Assembly (NCBI RefSeq): GCF_900116445.1
Contig: NZ_FPBH01000030.1
Span: 1 to 64,000 of the forward strand
From: Paraburkholderia aspalathi
GTDB taxonomy: Bacteria > Pseudomonadota > Gammaproteobacteria > Burkholderiales > Burkholderiaceae
Length of the DNA: 64,000 nucleotides
Direction of reading: 5' to 3'
The position numbers were made by a program, and so were the translations under genes. Shown here one piece after another: positions 19,003 through 27,859 of the stretch; the first letter of the stretch is position 1; each line of letters begins with the position of its first letter. The notes beneath the pieces were generated by a model. That model made no database searches. It was not told the origin of the DNA and saw nothing but the letters and a program-made list of their open reading frames with translations.

Positions 19003-19440
19003 TTACGCTACTGCGTGAATCCGCTTGACCCAGGCGTCCACTCCTTGATCTATCAAGTTCAGGCACTTCACAAACTCTTCTCGTCCGAGGCGAAACGGAT
19101 CAAAGATCTCAAACTTGCCGAACTCTCCCAACCGAAAAACCTTTCCTCTTGCTATCGGGTGCTCTCGCTCGATCGTCGACTTCTGCTCGAGGTCCATGAC
19201 GAGGATGAGATCACTCCCCGCAATGCTCGGCGGAATGACGCGCGTGGCGCGATGCGAACTGATATTCATGCCGCGTTCCAGCATGAGCTCCTGCGCCATC
19301 GGGTCCGCGAACGCGCCTGAGGGAGCCGCCAGTCCCGCCGAGGCGATCTCCAGCTCCGGCAATTTCGCGCGTAACAGTGCTTCCGCCATCGGACTGCGGC
19401 AGATGTTGCCGACGCAAACGGTAAGAACAGATCGAATCAT
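19003..19440 (-). CDS. wzb: Low-molecular-weight protein tyrosine phosphatase (Wzb, BceD-like)
   Basis: Removes phosphate from the tyrosine tail of Wzc. The 145-residue protein has the active-site loop CVGNICRSP near the start (Cys nucleophile and Arg of CX5R) and a general-acid Asp in FDPFRLG near the C-terminus. Its ATG overlaps the stop of wza (ATGA), so translation is coupled. Order wza-wzb-wzc is the standard arrangement. Confidence 0.95.
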   Translation of the reverse strand: MIRSVLTVCVGNICRSPMAEALLRAKLPELEIASAGLAAPSGAFADPMAQELMLERGMNISSHRATRVIPPSIAGSDLILVMDLEQKSTIEREHPIARGKVFRLGEFGKFEIFDPFRLGREEFVKCLNLIDQGVDAWVKRIHAVA

Positions 19441-20645
19441 CAGTTAGGCGTTATAGTGTGCTGCAGGTAGTAAGCACCGGTCGTCCCGCCCACTAGTTGC
19501 GACACCAGGCGGTTCCACCTGACAACGCCAGCGGCTTCAACATAGACCAGATCGCCCGCTTGCAACTGGAAGTTCTGCGCGAGACCCAGTGCCGTTGGGG
19601 AACGGCTCTCGAGGCGATACACGAGAGGGACTGCGCCGGCAGCAATCGGACGAATGACGTAGATCCCGTTCGGATCGGCGCTGACCGGATTGACTCCGCC
19701 TGCATCGCCAAGCGCCTCGCTGAGACTCAGACGGCCGTCGGAACGGAACGGAACTGCCGATTGCCGCGTGACCTCACCCATTACATAGACGCGACTATCC
19801 AGCAGTTGGGGAATATGAAGGACGTCGTTATCAAGTAAGCCGATGTCGTTGGGATTGACGCCATTTGCAACGAGTTGCGGAATACTGATCGTGTACGTCT
19901 TGCCACTGCGGCTCAACGCTATCCGGGTGGGATCTCCCGTGCTCGCAATGCCCCCAGCTTCATTGAGTGCTAGCGGCAACGTCATCGGCATATCAGTGAT
20001 CGATTGAAGGCCGGCGCCCCGAACCTCGCCGTCGATAAACACCTTCTGGCTACGATAACCAATCACACGAAGGGTGATCTGCGGGCTCTTCAGGTATTTG
20101 TCGAGTTGCGCAGTCAGAACGCGATTGGCTTCAACTTCCGTCAAACCCGCAACCTTCAAGGTCCCGATATAAGGGAACTGAATGTAACCGTCCTGGCTGA
20201 CAATGTAGCCCGGCAAGCTTTGTGTACTCAGGCCTGCGGCAGTCGGCAGATTGCCGCTAGTCGAACCAATTGTGTAAGTGATATTCGGCATCACCAATTC
20301 GGGGTGATCCCACACAATGATGGACAGGACATCGGCCGGGCCGATTTTATAGATCGGCGGTTTGCGCAGAAGGTCGCTATAACCCGCGTCCTGCATCTCC
20401 GTCTTTCGACGTGCGACGCTGTTTTGCGCCACAAGGGTCGGCGTTATATCGATGACGCTTGGAACCGAAGCGGGTGTTGATGCATCGAGCGGTGTACCGG
20501 CATCGAATTTCATACCGGGCGCGAACACGCAACCGCTTAATGCGGTCATTGCGCATGCGGCAATGAACATTTTTAGGTTCTCAAGCTTAAAATACATAAA
20601 TTTTGTCAAAGCGATGCTCAGCGTGTTTCGGGCGTCCATATTCAT
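19440..20645 (-). CDS. wza: Outer-membrane polysaccharide export lipoprotein (Wza, BceE-like)
   Basis: Forms the octameric export channel across the outer membrane. The 401-residue protein has a lipobox LSGC with Cys at about residue 39 of the long form, then PIYKIGPADVLSIIVWDHPEL (the poly-export domain), two SLBB-type repeats (PYIGTLKVAGLTEVEA... and VYVMGEVTRQSAVPF) and a C-terminal amphipathic segment. The start is uncertain. The ATG at 20645 gives an unusually long signal sequence, and an internal ATG at 20597 gives a more normal 23-residue one. Neither has a strong ribosome site. Confidence 0.93.
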   Translation of the reverse strand: MNMDARNTLSIALTKFMYFKLENLKMFIAACAMTALSGCVFAPGMKFDAGTPLDASTPASVPSVIDITPTLVAQNSVARRKTEMQDAGYSDLLRKPPIYKIGPADVLSIIVWDHPELVMPNITYTIGSTSGNLPTAAGLSTQSLPGYIVSQDGYIQFPYIGTLKVAGLTEVEANRVLTAQLDKYLKSPQITLRVIGYRSQKVFIDGEVRGAGLQSITDMPMTLPLALNEAGGIASTGDPTRIALSRSGKTYTISIPQLVANGVNPNDIGLLDNDVLHIPQLLDSRVYVMGEVTRQSAVPFRSDGRLSLSEALGDAGGVNPVSADPNGIYVIRPIAAGAVPLVYRLESRSPTALGLAQNFQLQAGDLVYVEAAGVVRWNRLVSQLVGGTTGAYYLQHTITPN

Positions 20646-20812
20646 GACGAAGTATTCTGAAAAACAGACTATTTGTAGCGCGATCTATGAACAGCATGGA
20701 CCCATGGTGAGCGCATTGAACAATGATTGCCGGGACGCAACGAGCCCGCGGGCCGCCTTCAGAGGAAGGTGAATCCAGCCCGCTCCACTCGCCACGTTTA
20801 TTCCCAGGTTCT

Positions 20813-22243
20813 TCAATACGCGTTGCTATGAATGAAACCCTTCGCTATGGTGGCAGCAACAATTCGCATGTCGAGTCCAAATGACCAATTGCACAGGTAA
20901 TACAGATCGTGTTCGACTCTGCCCTGCATCTTCTCGATCTGGTCGGTCTCCCCCCTGTATCCGTTAATCTGCGCCCAGCCGGTAATGCCAGGTTTTATCC
21001 GATAGCGATGGATATAACCGTCCACTACCTTCTGATACACCTCGTCATGCTCAATCGCGTGCGGACGCGGCCCAACTACCGACATTTCACCGCGAAGCAC
21101 GTTAATAAACTGCGGCAATTCATCGAGACTCGTCCGGCGCAGGATCGCACCCACACGAGTAATGCGCGGATCGCCCTTAGTCGCCTGAGTCACGATGCCT
21201 TTCTTCTCAGCATGAGCGCGCATGGTCCGGAACTTATAGATCTTGAACACGTGACCATCGGCGCCTTTGCGATACTGCGTAAAAAATACTGGCCCGCGCG
21301 ACGAGCACTTCACCGCAATCGCGACGACCGCCAACAGTGGTGTCAATGCGACCAACGCCAGCGCGGCAAACAGGCGGTCGAAGATCTCTTTCTGCACCAT
21401 CGCTCGCGCCGGCAATGGCGACGCAACGAGGCTGATCGCCGGCGCGCCAATCAAATCGACCACCCCTGGGTCGAATAGCGCCATGCTGCGTACATCTGGA
21501 ATGAAGCGAATGTTCACGAGATCGCCGCGGAATTCACTAACAAAACGCAGCATGATCTGGGCTTCGGACAGCGGCAACGCCAGCCAGATTTCCTGGATTC
21601 CATCCTTGCGCACGTATTCCGAGAACTTCTCGAAGTCGTCGAATACGGGCAGCCCCTTCGGCGCGAAAATTTCTTCCGCGCCGACTTCGAACAAGGCGGA
21701 CGCGCGGAAGCCGCTCGCCGGAGACGCCTGCATCTTGCCAACGACTTGCCTGCAATGATCGCCACCGCCCACCACAGCGACATTGCGCAGATTCATACCG
21801 GCATAGCGCATGCTGCGTAGCACCCCATGCAGCATCAGTCGCGCGCCAATCAACGCGGCGGCGCTGGTTGCCGTCCAATAGGTGAACCATAGGCGCGAGA
21901 TAACGTCCGTGCTATGCACCGAGAGCATCAATACCAGACCGCACCCTTGGACCATTAGCCACGCCATCGACACCTGCCCGGTCAGACGCAGCATTGAGCG
22001 GCCACGCCACGAGTCGTACAAGCCGAACACGGGAAACGAGACCAAAGCAAGCGCGACCGAAAACGTAACGAACGCACCATCCACCCGAGTCTGAGCGAGA
22101 TCCTCAAAGCGAATGTGAGACGCCAGCAGCGCACCGGCCACGATGAGAATCACGTCGACAAGCCGCGCCAATAACCCTTGTATTCCGAGCATGTTGCGAT
22201 TTCCCCGCCAGAAGGTGAACAGCGTGCTTCGCCGAAGCGTCAC
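20813..22243 (-). CDS. Undecaprenyl-phosphate sugar-1-phosphate transferase (WcaJ/BceB-like)
   Basis: Starts each repeat unit by placing a hexose-1-phosphate (usually glucose) on undecaprenyl phosphate. Its 476 residues have four or five N-terminal membrane helices, a CoA-binding-like middle (NLRNVAVVGGGDHCRQV) and the catalytic C-terminal domain: FKIYKFRTMRAHAE, RRTSLDELPQFINVLRGEMS, VGPRPHAIEHDE, KPGITGWAQINGYRG. The GTG at 22243 overlaps the manC stop (GTGA), but an ATG at 22192 has a better ribosome site (GGGGA). Either start leaves the first helix intact. Confidence 0.92.
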   Translation of the reverse strand: MTLRRSTLFTFWRGNRNMLGIQGLLARLVDVILIVAGALLASHIRFEDLAQTRVDGAFVTFSVALALVSFPVFGLYDSWRGRSMLRLTGQVSMAWLMVQGCGLVLMLSVHSTDVISRLWFTYWTATSAAALIGARLMLHGVLRSMRYAGMNLRNVAVVGGGDHCRQVVGKMQASPASGFRASALFEVGAEEIFAPKGLPVFDDFEKFSEYVRKDGIQEIWLALPLSEAQIMLRFVSEFRGDLVNIRFIPDVRSMALFDPGVVDLIGAPAISLVASPLPARAMVQKEIFDRLFAALALVALTPLLAVVAIAVKCSSRGPVFFTQYRKGADGHVFKIYKFRTMRAHAEKKGIVTQATKGDPRITRVGAILRRTSLDELPQFINVLRGEMSVVGPRPHAIEHDEVYQKVVDGYIHRYRIKPGITGWAQINGYRGETDQIEKMQGRVEHDLYYLCNWSFGLDMRIVAATIAKGFIHSNAY

Positions 22244-23766
22244 GCCCGTCCGTATGTATCGTCAAACCGAACTATGTCGTCTTCACCGAGATACGACCCG
22301 GATTGCACTTCGATCAATTCGAGCGGAAACCTTCCCGGGTTCTCGAGTCGATGCATCACGCCCAACGGAATGAACGTCGACTGGTTCTCGCTCAACAGGA
22401 ATTCCTCATTGCCGCGTGTGACCAAGGCAGTGCCGCTCACCACGATCCAATGTTCGGCACGGTGGTGATGCAGTTGCAGCGACAGGCGACCGCCCGGGTT
22501 GACAACGATCCGCTTGACCTGGAAGCGTTCACCGTGGTCGACCGAATCGTAGTAACCCCACGGACGACGCACCTTGCGATGGACCTCCGCTTCAGGCGCC
22601 TGCAATGCCCGCATCCGGCTAACCAAACTCTTCACTTCCTGGACGCGGGAACGGTCGGCTACCAGCACGGCGTCGTCTGTTTCAACCACCACCACGTTGG
22701 TCACGCCAACGCATGCGATCAGACGCTTCTCGGAATGCCCAAAGCTGGACGTGGCGCCCTCGAAAACAACCCGTCCGCGGGAAGCGTTGCCGTCATCGTC
22801 TTTCTCGAGTGCATCCCAGACCGCGTCCCACGAACCGAGATCGGACCAGCCCGCGCTAAGCGGCACCACGACACCTTCCGCGATGCCATGTTGCGACCCG
22901 AGGTGTTCCATCACCGCATAGTCGATCGAGTCGGCCGGGGACGACTTGAACGCTTCCGTGCCCGGTCGGAAATACGAAGCGTCGTTGTGACCCTGTGCCT
23001 GCGCCTGCAAACATGCGTCATACATTGCCGGCTGGAGCCGCTTGAGCGTCGCGAGCCACACGCTCGCGCGCAAAACAAAGATGCCGCTGTTCCACCAGTA
23101 CTGACCCGACGCCACGTATTGAGCAGCAATTTCTGCCGCAGGCTTCTCGACAAAGCGCTCAATGCGATGCGCTTCATCACTAATCTCATCACCAAGCTTT
23201 ATATAGCCGAAGCCCGTATCAGCCCGCGTGGGCGGCACACCCAGTGCCACGATCGCGCCACGCTCAGCGTGCTGTGCGGCCAAAGCGATTGCTGCCTGGA
23301 AGGCGGCGACGTCGACGATCGCGTGGTCCGCCGGCATTACCAGCACGATCGGATCATCCCCATCCGCGCACGCTATCGCGGCCGCCAATGTGAGTGCCGG
23401 CGCAGTGTCTCGGCGAGCCGGCTCTACCACGATGCGAGCATCGACACCCTGTTCACGCAACTGTTCCGACGTCACAAACCGGTGCTCGTCTCCACAGACG
23501 ACAATCGGAGTACCCACCAATCTCCCATGCACGTTGAAGCCTTTCATCCGCTGCACGGTAGCTTGCAGGAGCGATTCCGAACCGAGTACGTCAATGAACT
23601 GCTTCGGATATTGTTCACGCGACATGGGCCACAGCCGAGAGCCAGCCCCGCCTGCGAGCACCACCGGAACGAGTCGGACAGACCTGACGGAGAACCCCTG
23701 TTCCGTCGAAACCGCGTTGCTATCGTCAGCGTGCGTGACAGCTTCACCCGTGGAGGTGTTCGCCAT
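22240..23766 (-). CDS. manC: Mannose-1-phosphate guanylyltransferase / mannose-6-phosphate isomerase (BceA-like)
   Basis: A bifunctional enzyme supplying GDP-mannose. The N-terminal nucleotidyltransferase domain shows VVLAGGAGSRLWPMSRE and YPKQFIDVLG, and the C-terminal cupin isomerase domain shows RPWGYYDSVDHGERFQVKRI, GGRLSLQLHHHRAEHWIVV and RLENPGRFPLELIEVQ. I start at the ATG at 23766 (MANTSTGEAV), preceded by AGGA; the frame is open further to 23808. It is the first gene of the 17-kb minus-strand EPS operon, about 530 bp downstream of promoter module copy 2. Mannose or a GDP-mannose-derived sugar is therefore expected in the polymer. Confidence 0.93.
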   Translation of the reverse strand: MANTSTGEAVTHADDSNAVSTEQGFSVRSVRLVPVVLAGGAGSRLWPMSREQYPKQFIDVLGSESLLQATVQRMKGFNVHGRLVGTPIVVCGDEHRFVTSEQLREQGVDARIVVEPARRDTAPALTLAAAIACADGDDPIVLVMPADHAIVDVAAFQAAIALAAQHAERGAIVALGVPPTRADTGFGYIKLGDEISDEAHRIERFVEKPAAEIAAQYVASGQYWWNSGIFVLRASVWLATLKRLQPAMYDACLQAQAQGHNDASYFRPGTEAFKSSPADSIDYAVMEHLGSQHGIAEGVVVPLSAGWSDLGSWDAVWDALEKDDDGNASRGRVVFEGATSSFGHSEKRLIACVGVTNVVVVETDDAVLVADRSRVQEVKSLVSRMRALQAPEAEVHRKVRRPWGYYDSVDHGERFQVKRIVVNPGGRLSLQLHHHRAEHWIVVSGTALVTRGNEEFLLSENQSTFIPLGVMHRLENPGRFPLELIEVQSGSYLGEDDIVRFDDTYGRA

Positions 23767-25038
23767 ATGCAGTCCTATTCGTAGTTCCAACTTGAGCAGC
23801 CTTCGCAAAGCAGTTGTTGCTCTACGCTATTTATTTCGTATAACGCAACCGTTGATTCCAACCTACTTCGATGGACCTGAGCGCACCGAAAGTTGCACAG
23901 CCGAAAAAAAAGCTATACCGCAACCCTTCCGTTGCGGGTCATCGTTATCCATCAACCGGGGTAGTTCGTGGTCCCCAAAAGGACTTGTCCATCTACACAA
24001 CAGCATCTGGGGCGGACCGAACCGATGTGATATTCGTGGCGTCTCCAGCCACTTCCGACTTTCGCCCGTCTATCGCGCGAGCGAGTTCAAGGTGAAAGTC
24101 GCGTACTGCTTTAGAATCCCTGCGCGCTCTTTTGACTACAAACGTATTCCGATCCAAATCGGTCAATGCTCATTTCTCTCCTACTGGCAACGCCATTGGT
24201 ACTCGTGTTGCCAGAAAAAATCGTGCTTTCCCTTTCGTATCTCGGACGTTGCGCTAACCGCTTACTCGCAAAAAGTGCACTCGACCTCAGTTGCAGTGCA
24301 TCATACATAGCCCGCCTTCCGACGTTGTGTGACTGACGGAAAACGCCAACATGTTGGCGCTTTAGCCCATTCGCTTATTACGCGCCGGAACAGGGATTTT
24401 CCAGCACTGATGGGCGCATTCACGTAGCCGCGGAAAGCTGCGATAAGTCGCCGGAGTAATCGCGCCGGGAAGTCGCGAGCGCCTCCTCTTTTGCGAGTGG
24501 TCGAGGCGTCTATCGGTCCCCGATCTCGCTGATTTTTTTAGTTTTATCGTCGCTTTTCCCACGTACGTCGAGGCGAAATCCGCGGACATCAAGGCTATAG
24601 GGAGCCCGGCAAACTCGCCTCACTTGACTTGCATCGGAGATTCGTCAAGTAAGCCGAATTCCGCCTTCCGCGCGCTAGTTCGAATGCCGACAAGGCACCA
24701 ATGAACGAAAGACAAGCATCGACTTTTCCGTCGCTCGAAAATACGCTCAGCTCCGTCCTCTGAATCACAAAAAATTCTTGGGCGTGGCGCGTTTTGGCAA
24801 ATGCCCCTGGCAGGTTACGCCACCATTCTGGCCGCCTGAGCCCAATTTCATTGCTGATTGCAGACGAGATTGCGCGAGCGGTTCGCGCTCGGGGACGATT
24901 GCTCACCATGATGACCAAACAGACTGCTCAAATCCAACGTCAGTGCCGTTTCAGGTTGGGAGGGCCGGCAGAAGCCGCGTCGGGCAGCCTCTCGACGCGG
25001 TTGTTTTCCCCGAATGACAAGGACAGATCTGGCGGCCT
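23767..25038. other. EPS operon leader and adjacent non-coding DNA
   Basis: From 23767 to about 24300 is the probable long leader of the EPS operon. No JUMPstart/ops element was found on inspection. The promoter module lies at 24297-24360. Beyond it, two minus-strand frames (24362-24592 and 24595-24918, 76 and 107 codons) have no recognisable product and weak coding character, and may be decayed genes. Confidence 0.45.
24297..24360 (-). promoter_or_regulatory. Conserved operator/promoter module, copy 2 (EPS operon promoter)
   Basis: CGCCAACATGTTGGCG (24344-24359) is a perfect 16-bp palindrome around the 12-bp core at 24346-24357. Read leftwards, 40 bp later, comes TATGAT (complement of 24300-24305) inside GTGCATCATACATAG-type sequence. 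About 30 positions are identical to copy 1, including GACTGACGGAAAAC. It points into the minus-strand operon that begins with manC. Confidence 0.65.
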
Positions 25039-25335
25039 TTACGAAAAAAACACATACCCAGTAAGAGACGCAATTCCAATCAACACACTTAGAATTGCCA
25101 ATAGCCGCAGGCGCATCATCAGTTTCGCCCGTGATAGTTCCCAGGGCCCACGCGCCCGATGCGGCTGGAACTCGAGAAATATCAAAGGCTGGTAGTGCCG
25201 CCTCCCAACCTTCAACGCGGAGAACACGCTGCAAACCAGATAGACGATCGCCCATCCGAAGCAGAGATTTGCGACGATAGAAAAAAGAATTACCATATAT
25301 TTCACCGACTTAGGAGCAACGATAGAGGTTTTCAA
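25039..25335 (-). CDS. Small two-helix membrane protein of unknown function
   Basis: A 98-residue frame with two clear hydrophobic segments: about residues 13-38 (YMVILFSIVANLCFGWAIVY) and about 76-97 (LLAILSVLIGIASLTGYVFF). They are joined by a basic loop with PHRARGPWELSRAK. It would sit in the inner membrane. The long form begins with TTG; an ATG at 25296 has GGTGA upstream and leaves the first helix shorter. I do not recognise the family. It stands alone between the EPS promoter and IS66 debris. Confidence 0.45.
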   Translation of the reverse strand: MKTSIVAPKSVKYMVILFSIVANLCFGWAIVYLVCSVFSALKVGRRHYQPLIFLEFQPHRARGPWELSRAKLMMRLRLLAILSVLIGIASLTGYVFFS

Positions 25336-25693
25336 GACTACCGGGCGATGCTTCGTGTTTCATGACAAACGTTTGGCTGTATCCGTCTTATTCGTTCATA
25401 GTCCGAACAAGAATCGCGCTCTCCTGCGCAACACGATCTACCCTTCTTGCATGAACGCGATGCCGGCGTTTTTTTTCGCTAAAGGTATCCACCAAAGATG
25501 TGGGTCCATCCGCCACACGGAACTTGGCTGTTCACAGTGATGGGTGCAGTACGGTCAGCCGACGGGACCCTATGGGAGGAGAACGTGAGGGATGTTGAAA
25601 GCTATTTTTGATACTTTCGGTGCAACGTAACCGCCCGACCACGACCACTCTCGACAGCGTGTTGATACCGTACGGTTAATGGCGGCGTTGGGT

Positions 25694-25920
25694 TCAGGCG
25701 GCATCGGCGTGAAGGAGATTAGCAACGATCCATCGCAACAGTTTGTCGACGCGATTGACAGTATGCTCGGCGATAGGAGCGATGATGTGGCGCAGGTAAG
25801 CCCCGGGATCAAGGCCATTAAGTTTGGCGGTGCCGGCCAGTGTGCAGATAGCGGCGCCGCGTTCGCCGCCGCTATCTGACTCGAAGTGTGGGAGTTCTTT
25901 CGACCGAACCGACAGGGCTT
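25694..25920 (-). pseudogene. IS66-family transposase (TnpC) C-terminal remnant, frameshifted
   Basis: Minus-strand translation ending at the stop at 25694 gives SDSGGERGAAICTLAGTAKL then NGLDPGAYLRHIIAPIAEHT, closely matching the C-terminal end of IS66 TnpC transposases. Just upstream, in a different frame, LKPCRFGRKN matches the preceding family stretch, so a frameshift lies near 25880. The rest of the element is missing. It marks past IS activity and cannot encode a working transposase. Confidence 0.75.
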
Positions 25921-25933
25921 CAGTTTATCTCAT

Positions 25934-25963
25934 AAAAAAAAGACCGACACATCGTGTCGGTCT
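25934..25963 (-). terminator. Rho-independent terminator
   Basis: AGACCGACAC-ATC-GTGTCGGTCT is a perfect 10-bp stem with a 3-nt loop (25941-25963). Read leftwards it is followed by eight T (A run at 25934-25941). It ends minus-strand transcription coming from the right, possibly from the 26239-26634 frame. Confidence 0.8.
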
Positions 25964-26238
25964 AAAGAAGCTTCCGGCTATTCCGAGGGCCACCACCGGA
26001 GGCTTGAGAGAATAGTATTGTTGTCGGTAATCGCTATATGATTCAGACATACGTTTGCACTAGAGCGCCAAAAAAACTGTTGCTACTTATCTCTTCCAGA
26101 TTCGCGCGCACTTCATCGGAAGCAAAGTGCTTTACACCGACACCTTGTCCCGCAAAACGTCTCCGAACGGCGAACCTCAAGCCTCGGCACCAACGGACTC
26201 TTTCTCAGCGTGAACCGACAACAATGACGCGCCGCGCC

Positions 26239-26634
26239 CTATTGCATGTCACGCTTTTCTCGGTTTCCTGAAGAATTCACCCCGAACATTACGTGGACTG
26301 CGCAAGCGTGGTGGGATTCTGCTACCACTGGAGACTGGTAGTCGAGGTGAATGAAGTCGACAAATGCGCCTGTTAAAGTTTCGGCGTCGAATTGCACCTT
26401 CGACACTCGCAGCACATGTGCCGCGATATCCTGCGCCCGACTGGCTAGCGTTACACGCTGCAGCAAGTCGATTCTGCCGTTAACACACATCCAAAGATGC
26501 GTGGATTCGACCACTTGCCGCTCCGTAAGCCACCTGTCGGTCAGGCTATACCTCATTAGCTGTGACACGACGAGATAAGTCAGCAGACCGATGCACACGT
26601 CGGCATCGCGATAATTTAACCAGAGCATTTTCAT
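26239..26634 (-). CDS. Hypothetical protein, 131 residues
   Basis: Not recognised. The frame gives a protein with an amphipathic, helix-rich middle (SLTDRWLTERQVVESTHLW, RAQDIAAHVLRVSKVQF) and no signal or membrane segment. No good ribosome site precedes the ATG at 26634. It lies between the IS66 remnant and the second rmlC, with a terminator 275 bp downstream in the right direction. It may be real or a decayed gene. Confidence 0.35.
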   Translation of the reverse strand: MKMLWLNYRDADVCIGLLTYLVVSQLMRYSLTDRWLTERQVVESTHLWMCVNGRIDLLQRVTLASRAQDIAAHVLRVSKVQFDAETLTGAFVDFIHLDYQSPVVAESHHACAVHVMFGVNSSGNREKRDMQ

Positions 26635-27274
26635 TCAAGAGAGCAGGTGGCATTACGCATACGGCTCGAACATGTTGTCACTCTTTTCCAGAGGAGACAC
26701 ACAAGAATGTTCGGCCGCGCAGCAATGTGCGATCAGAAGTGGGTACAGTCCTGCATGGCACGAACGTAGAGAAACCATCGAGGCTCCGCTTGCGCTTGCG
26801 CCTCCAACACTGCAAGAAATCGGGACCCCGCGACGGATAATCCTATGTCCGATCTGCTCCGGTCCGCCAAAACATTGAAGGATTCCGCCGACTATCGACA
26901 ACTACTCTATCGACACTGTTGCGAGCCAAATTAGGCTGGAATCACCCACCCGAACCGGTCAATAGGCTATTACCGGCCGGAGTTTAAAATGGCGTATTGC
27001 ACCAATCTTTTGGCGCTAGTGACCAATACCGGTCTTGTACCATCCATGGACTTAGAAGCGCCAACACAATGAAGGTTGAAGTTGTCGCCACCAGATGGCA
27101 TACCGAGGCGGCCAAGATTTTGGCGATGGCGCAACGACTGGATCGCTGTGCGCCATATTCACAACACCTCCACTCGTACTGACGAGACGCTGGCCAACGC
27201 GCTGTGCTCACCGTCATTCGTCGAGCGGCAAGCATTGCAAAGTTCAATTCAATCTCTCATCCTATCTTCCACAG
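26635..27274. other. Intergenic region upstream of the second rmlC-like gene
   Basis: No supported gene; short frames overlap on both strands. I see no copy of the EPS promoter module here. Confidence 0.4.
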
Positions 27275-27823
27275 ATGCCAATTCGGGTTAAGCACACGGC
27301 AATTCGCGACGTAAAGCTGATCGAGCCATCTATTCTCTCCGATAAGCGAGGCGTCTCCTTTGTCAGCTTCGATCAGGAAGAATTCGAGGAGCACGTGGCG
27401 CGTGGTTACCAGTTCGTGCAGGAGCGCCACTCCGTATCTACCCATAATGTGCTATCTGGCCTGCACTATCAGATCCAGCGCCCGCAGGGGAAACTGGTGC
27501 GCGTGCTTAACGGTGAGGTGGTCGGTGTGGCAGTTGATTTGCGACGCTGGTCGCCCACATTCGGCCGCTGGATCAGTGCGCGGCTATCGGCATCAAACTG
27601 CTGTCAACTATGGATCCCGCCGGGATTCGCGCATGGCTCTCTGGTATTGTCGGATGTCGCGGAGATACTTTACAAGACAACTGAGCGTGGCTTTGTCGAG
27701 CATGAACGCACGTTGCAGTGGAACGATCCCGATATCGCGATCGCCTGGGAGCTTGACAAAGCGCCGATCACGTCTGCACGCGACGCGGCGGGTACAAGCT
27801 TCAGCATGGCTGAGGTGTATTGA
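27275..27823 (+). CDS. Divergent paralogue of dTDP-4-dehydrorhamnose 3,5-epimerase (RmlC-like)
   Basis: A 182-residue cupin aligned end to end with RmlC at 5361-5912. The catalytic His (SGLHYQ), second His (PPGFAHGS), Tyr (ILYKTTER) and Asp (SARDAAG) are kept. However, the nucleotide-binding Arg of RGLH is Ser, and the substrate loop RGFFFES has become RGVSFVS, losing Glu. It may therefore act on another dTDP-sugar, be a 3- or 5-only epimerase, or be decaying. I start at ATG 27275 where homology begins; the frame is open from 27095. It is alone, 36 bp from the end of a convergent regulator gene. Confidence 0.85.
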   Translation: MPIRVKHTAIRDVKLIEPSILSDKRGVSFVSFDQEEFEEHVARGYQFVQERHSVSTHNVLSGLHYQIQRPQGKLVRVLNGEVVGVAVDLRRWSPTFGRWISARLSASNCCQLWIPPGFAHGSLVLSDVAEILYKTTERGFVEHERTLQWNDPDIAIAWELDKAPITSARDAAGTSFSMAEVY

Positions 27824-27859
27824 TAGTTATCCGTTCCACCGGTGCACCCCGAATGACTT

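Noticed and set aside
19440..23766. Cepacian (bce) cluster identity
   Set aside because: BceA, B, D, E, F-like genes are present but no UDP-glucose dehydrogenase (bceC) or the bce transferase set is seen, and rmlBACD is linked, so I call it a different EPS.
22303..24310. Long plus-strand frames opposite manC and its leader
   Set aside because: ManC has all motifs on the other strand; the plus frames show shadow composition.
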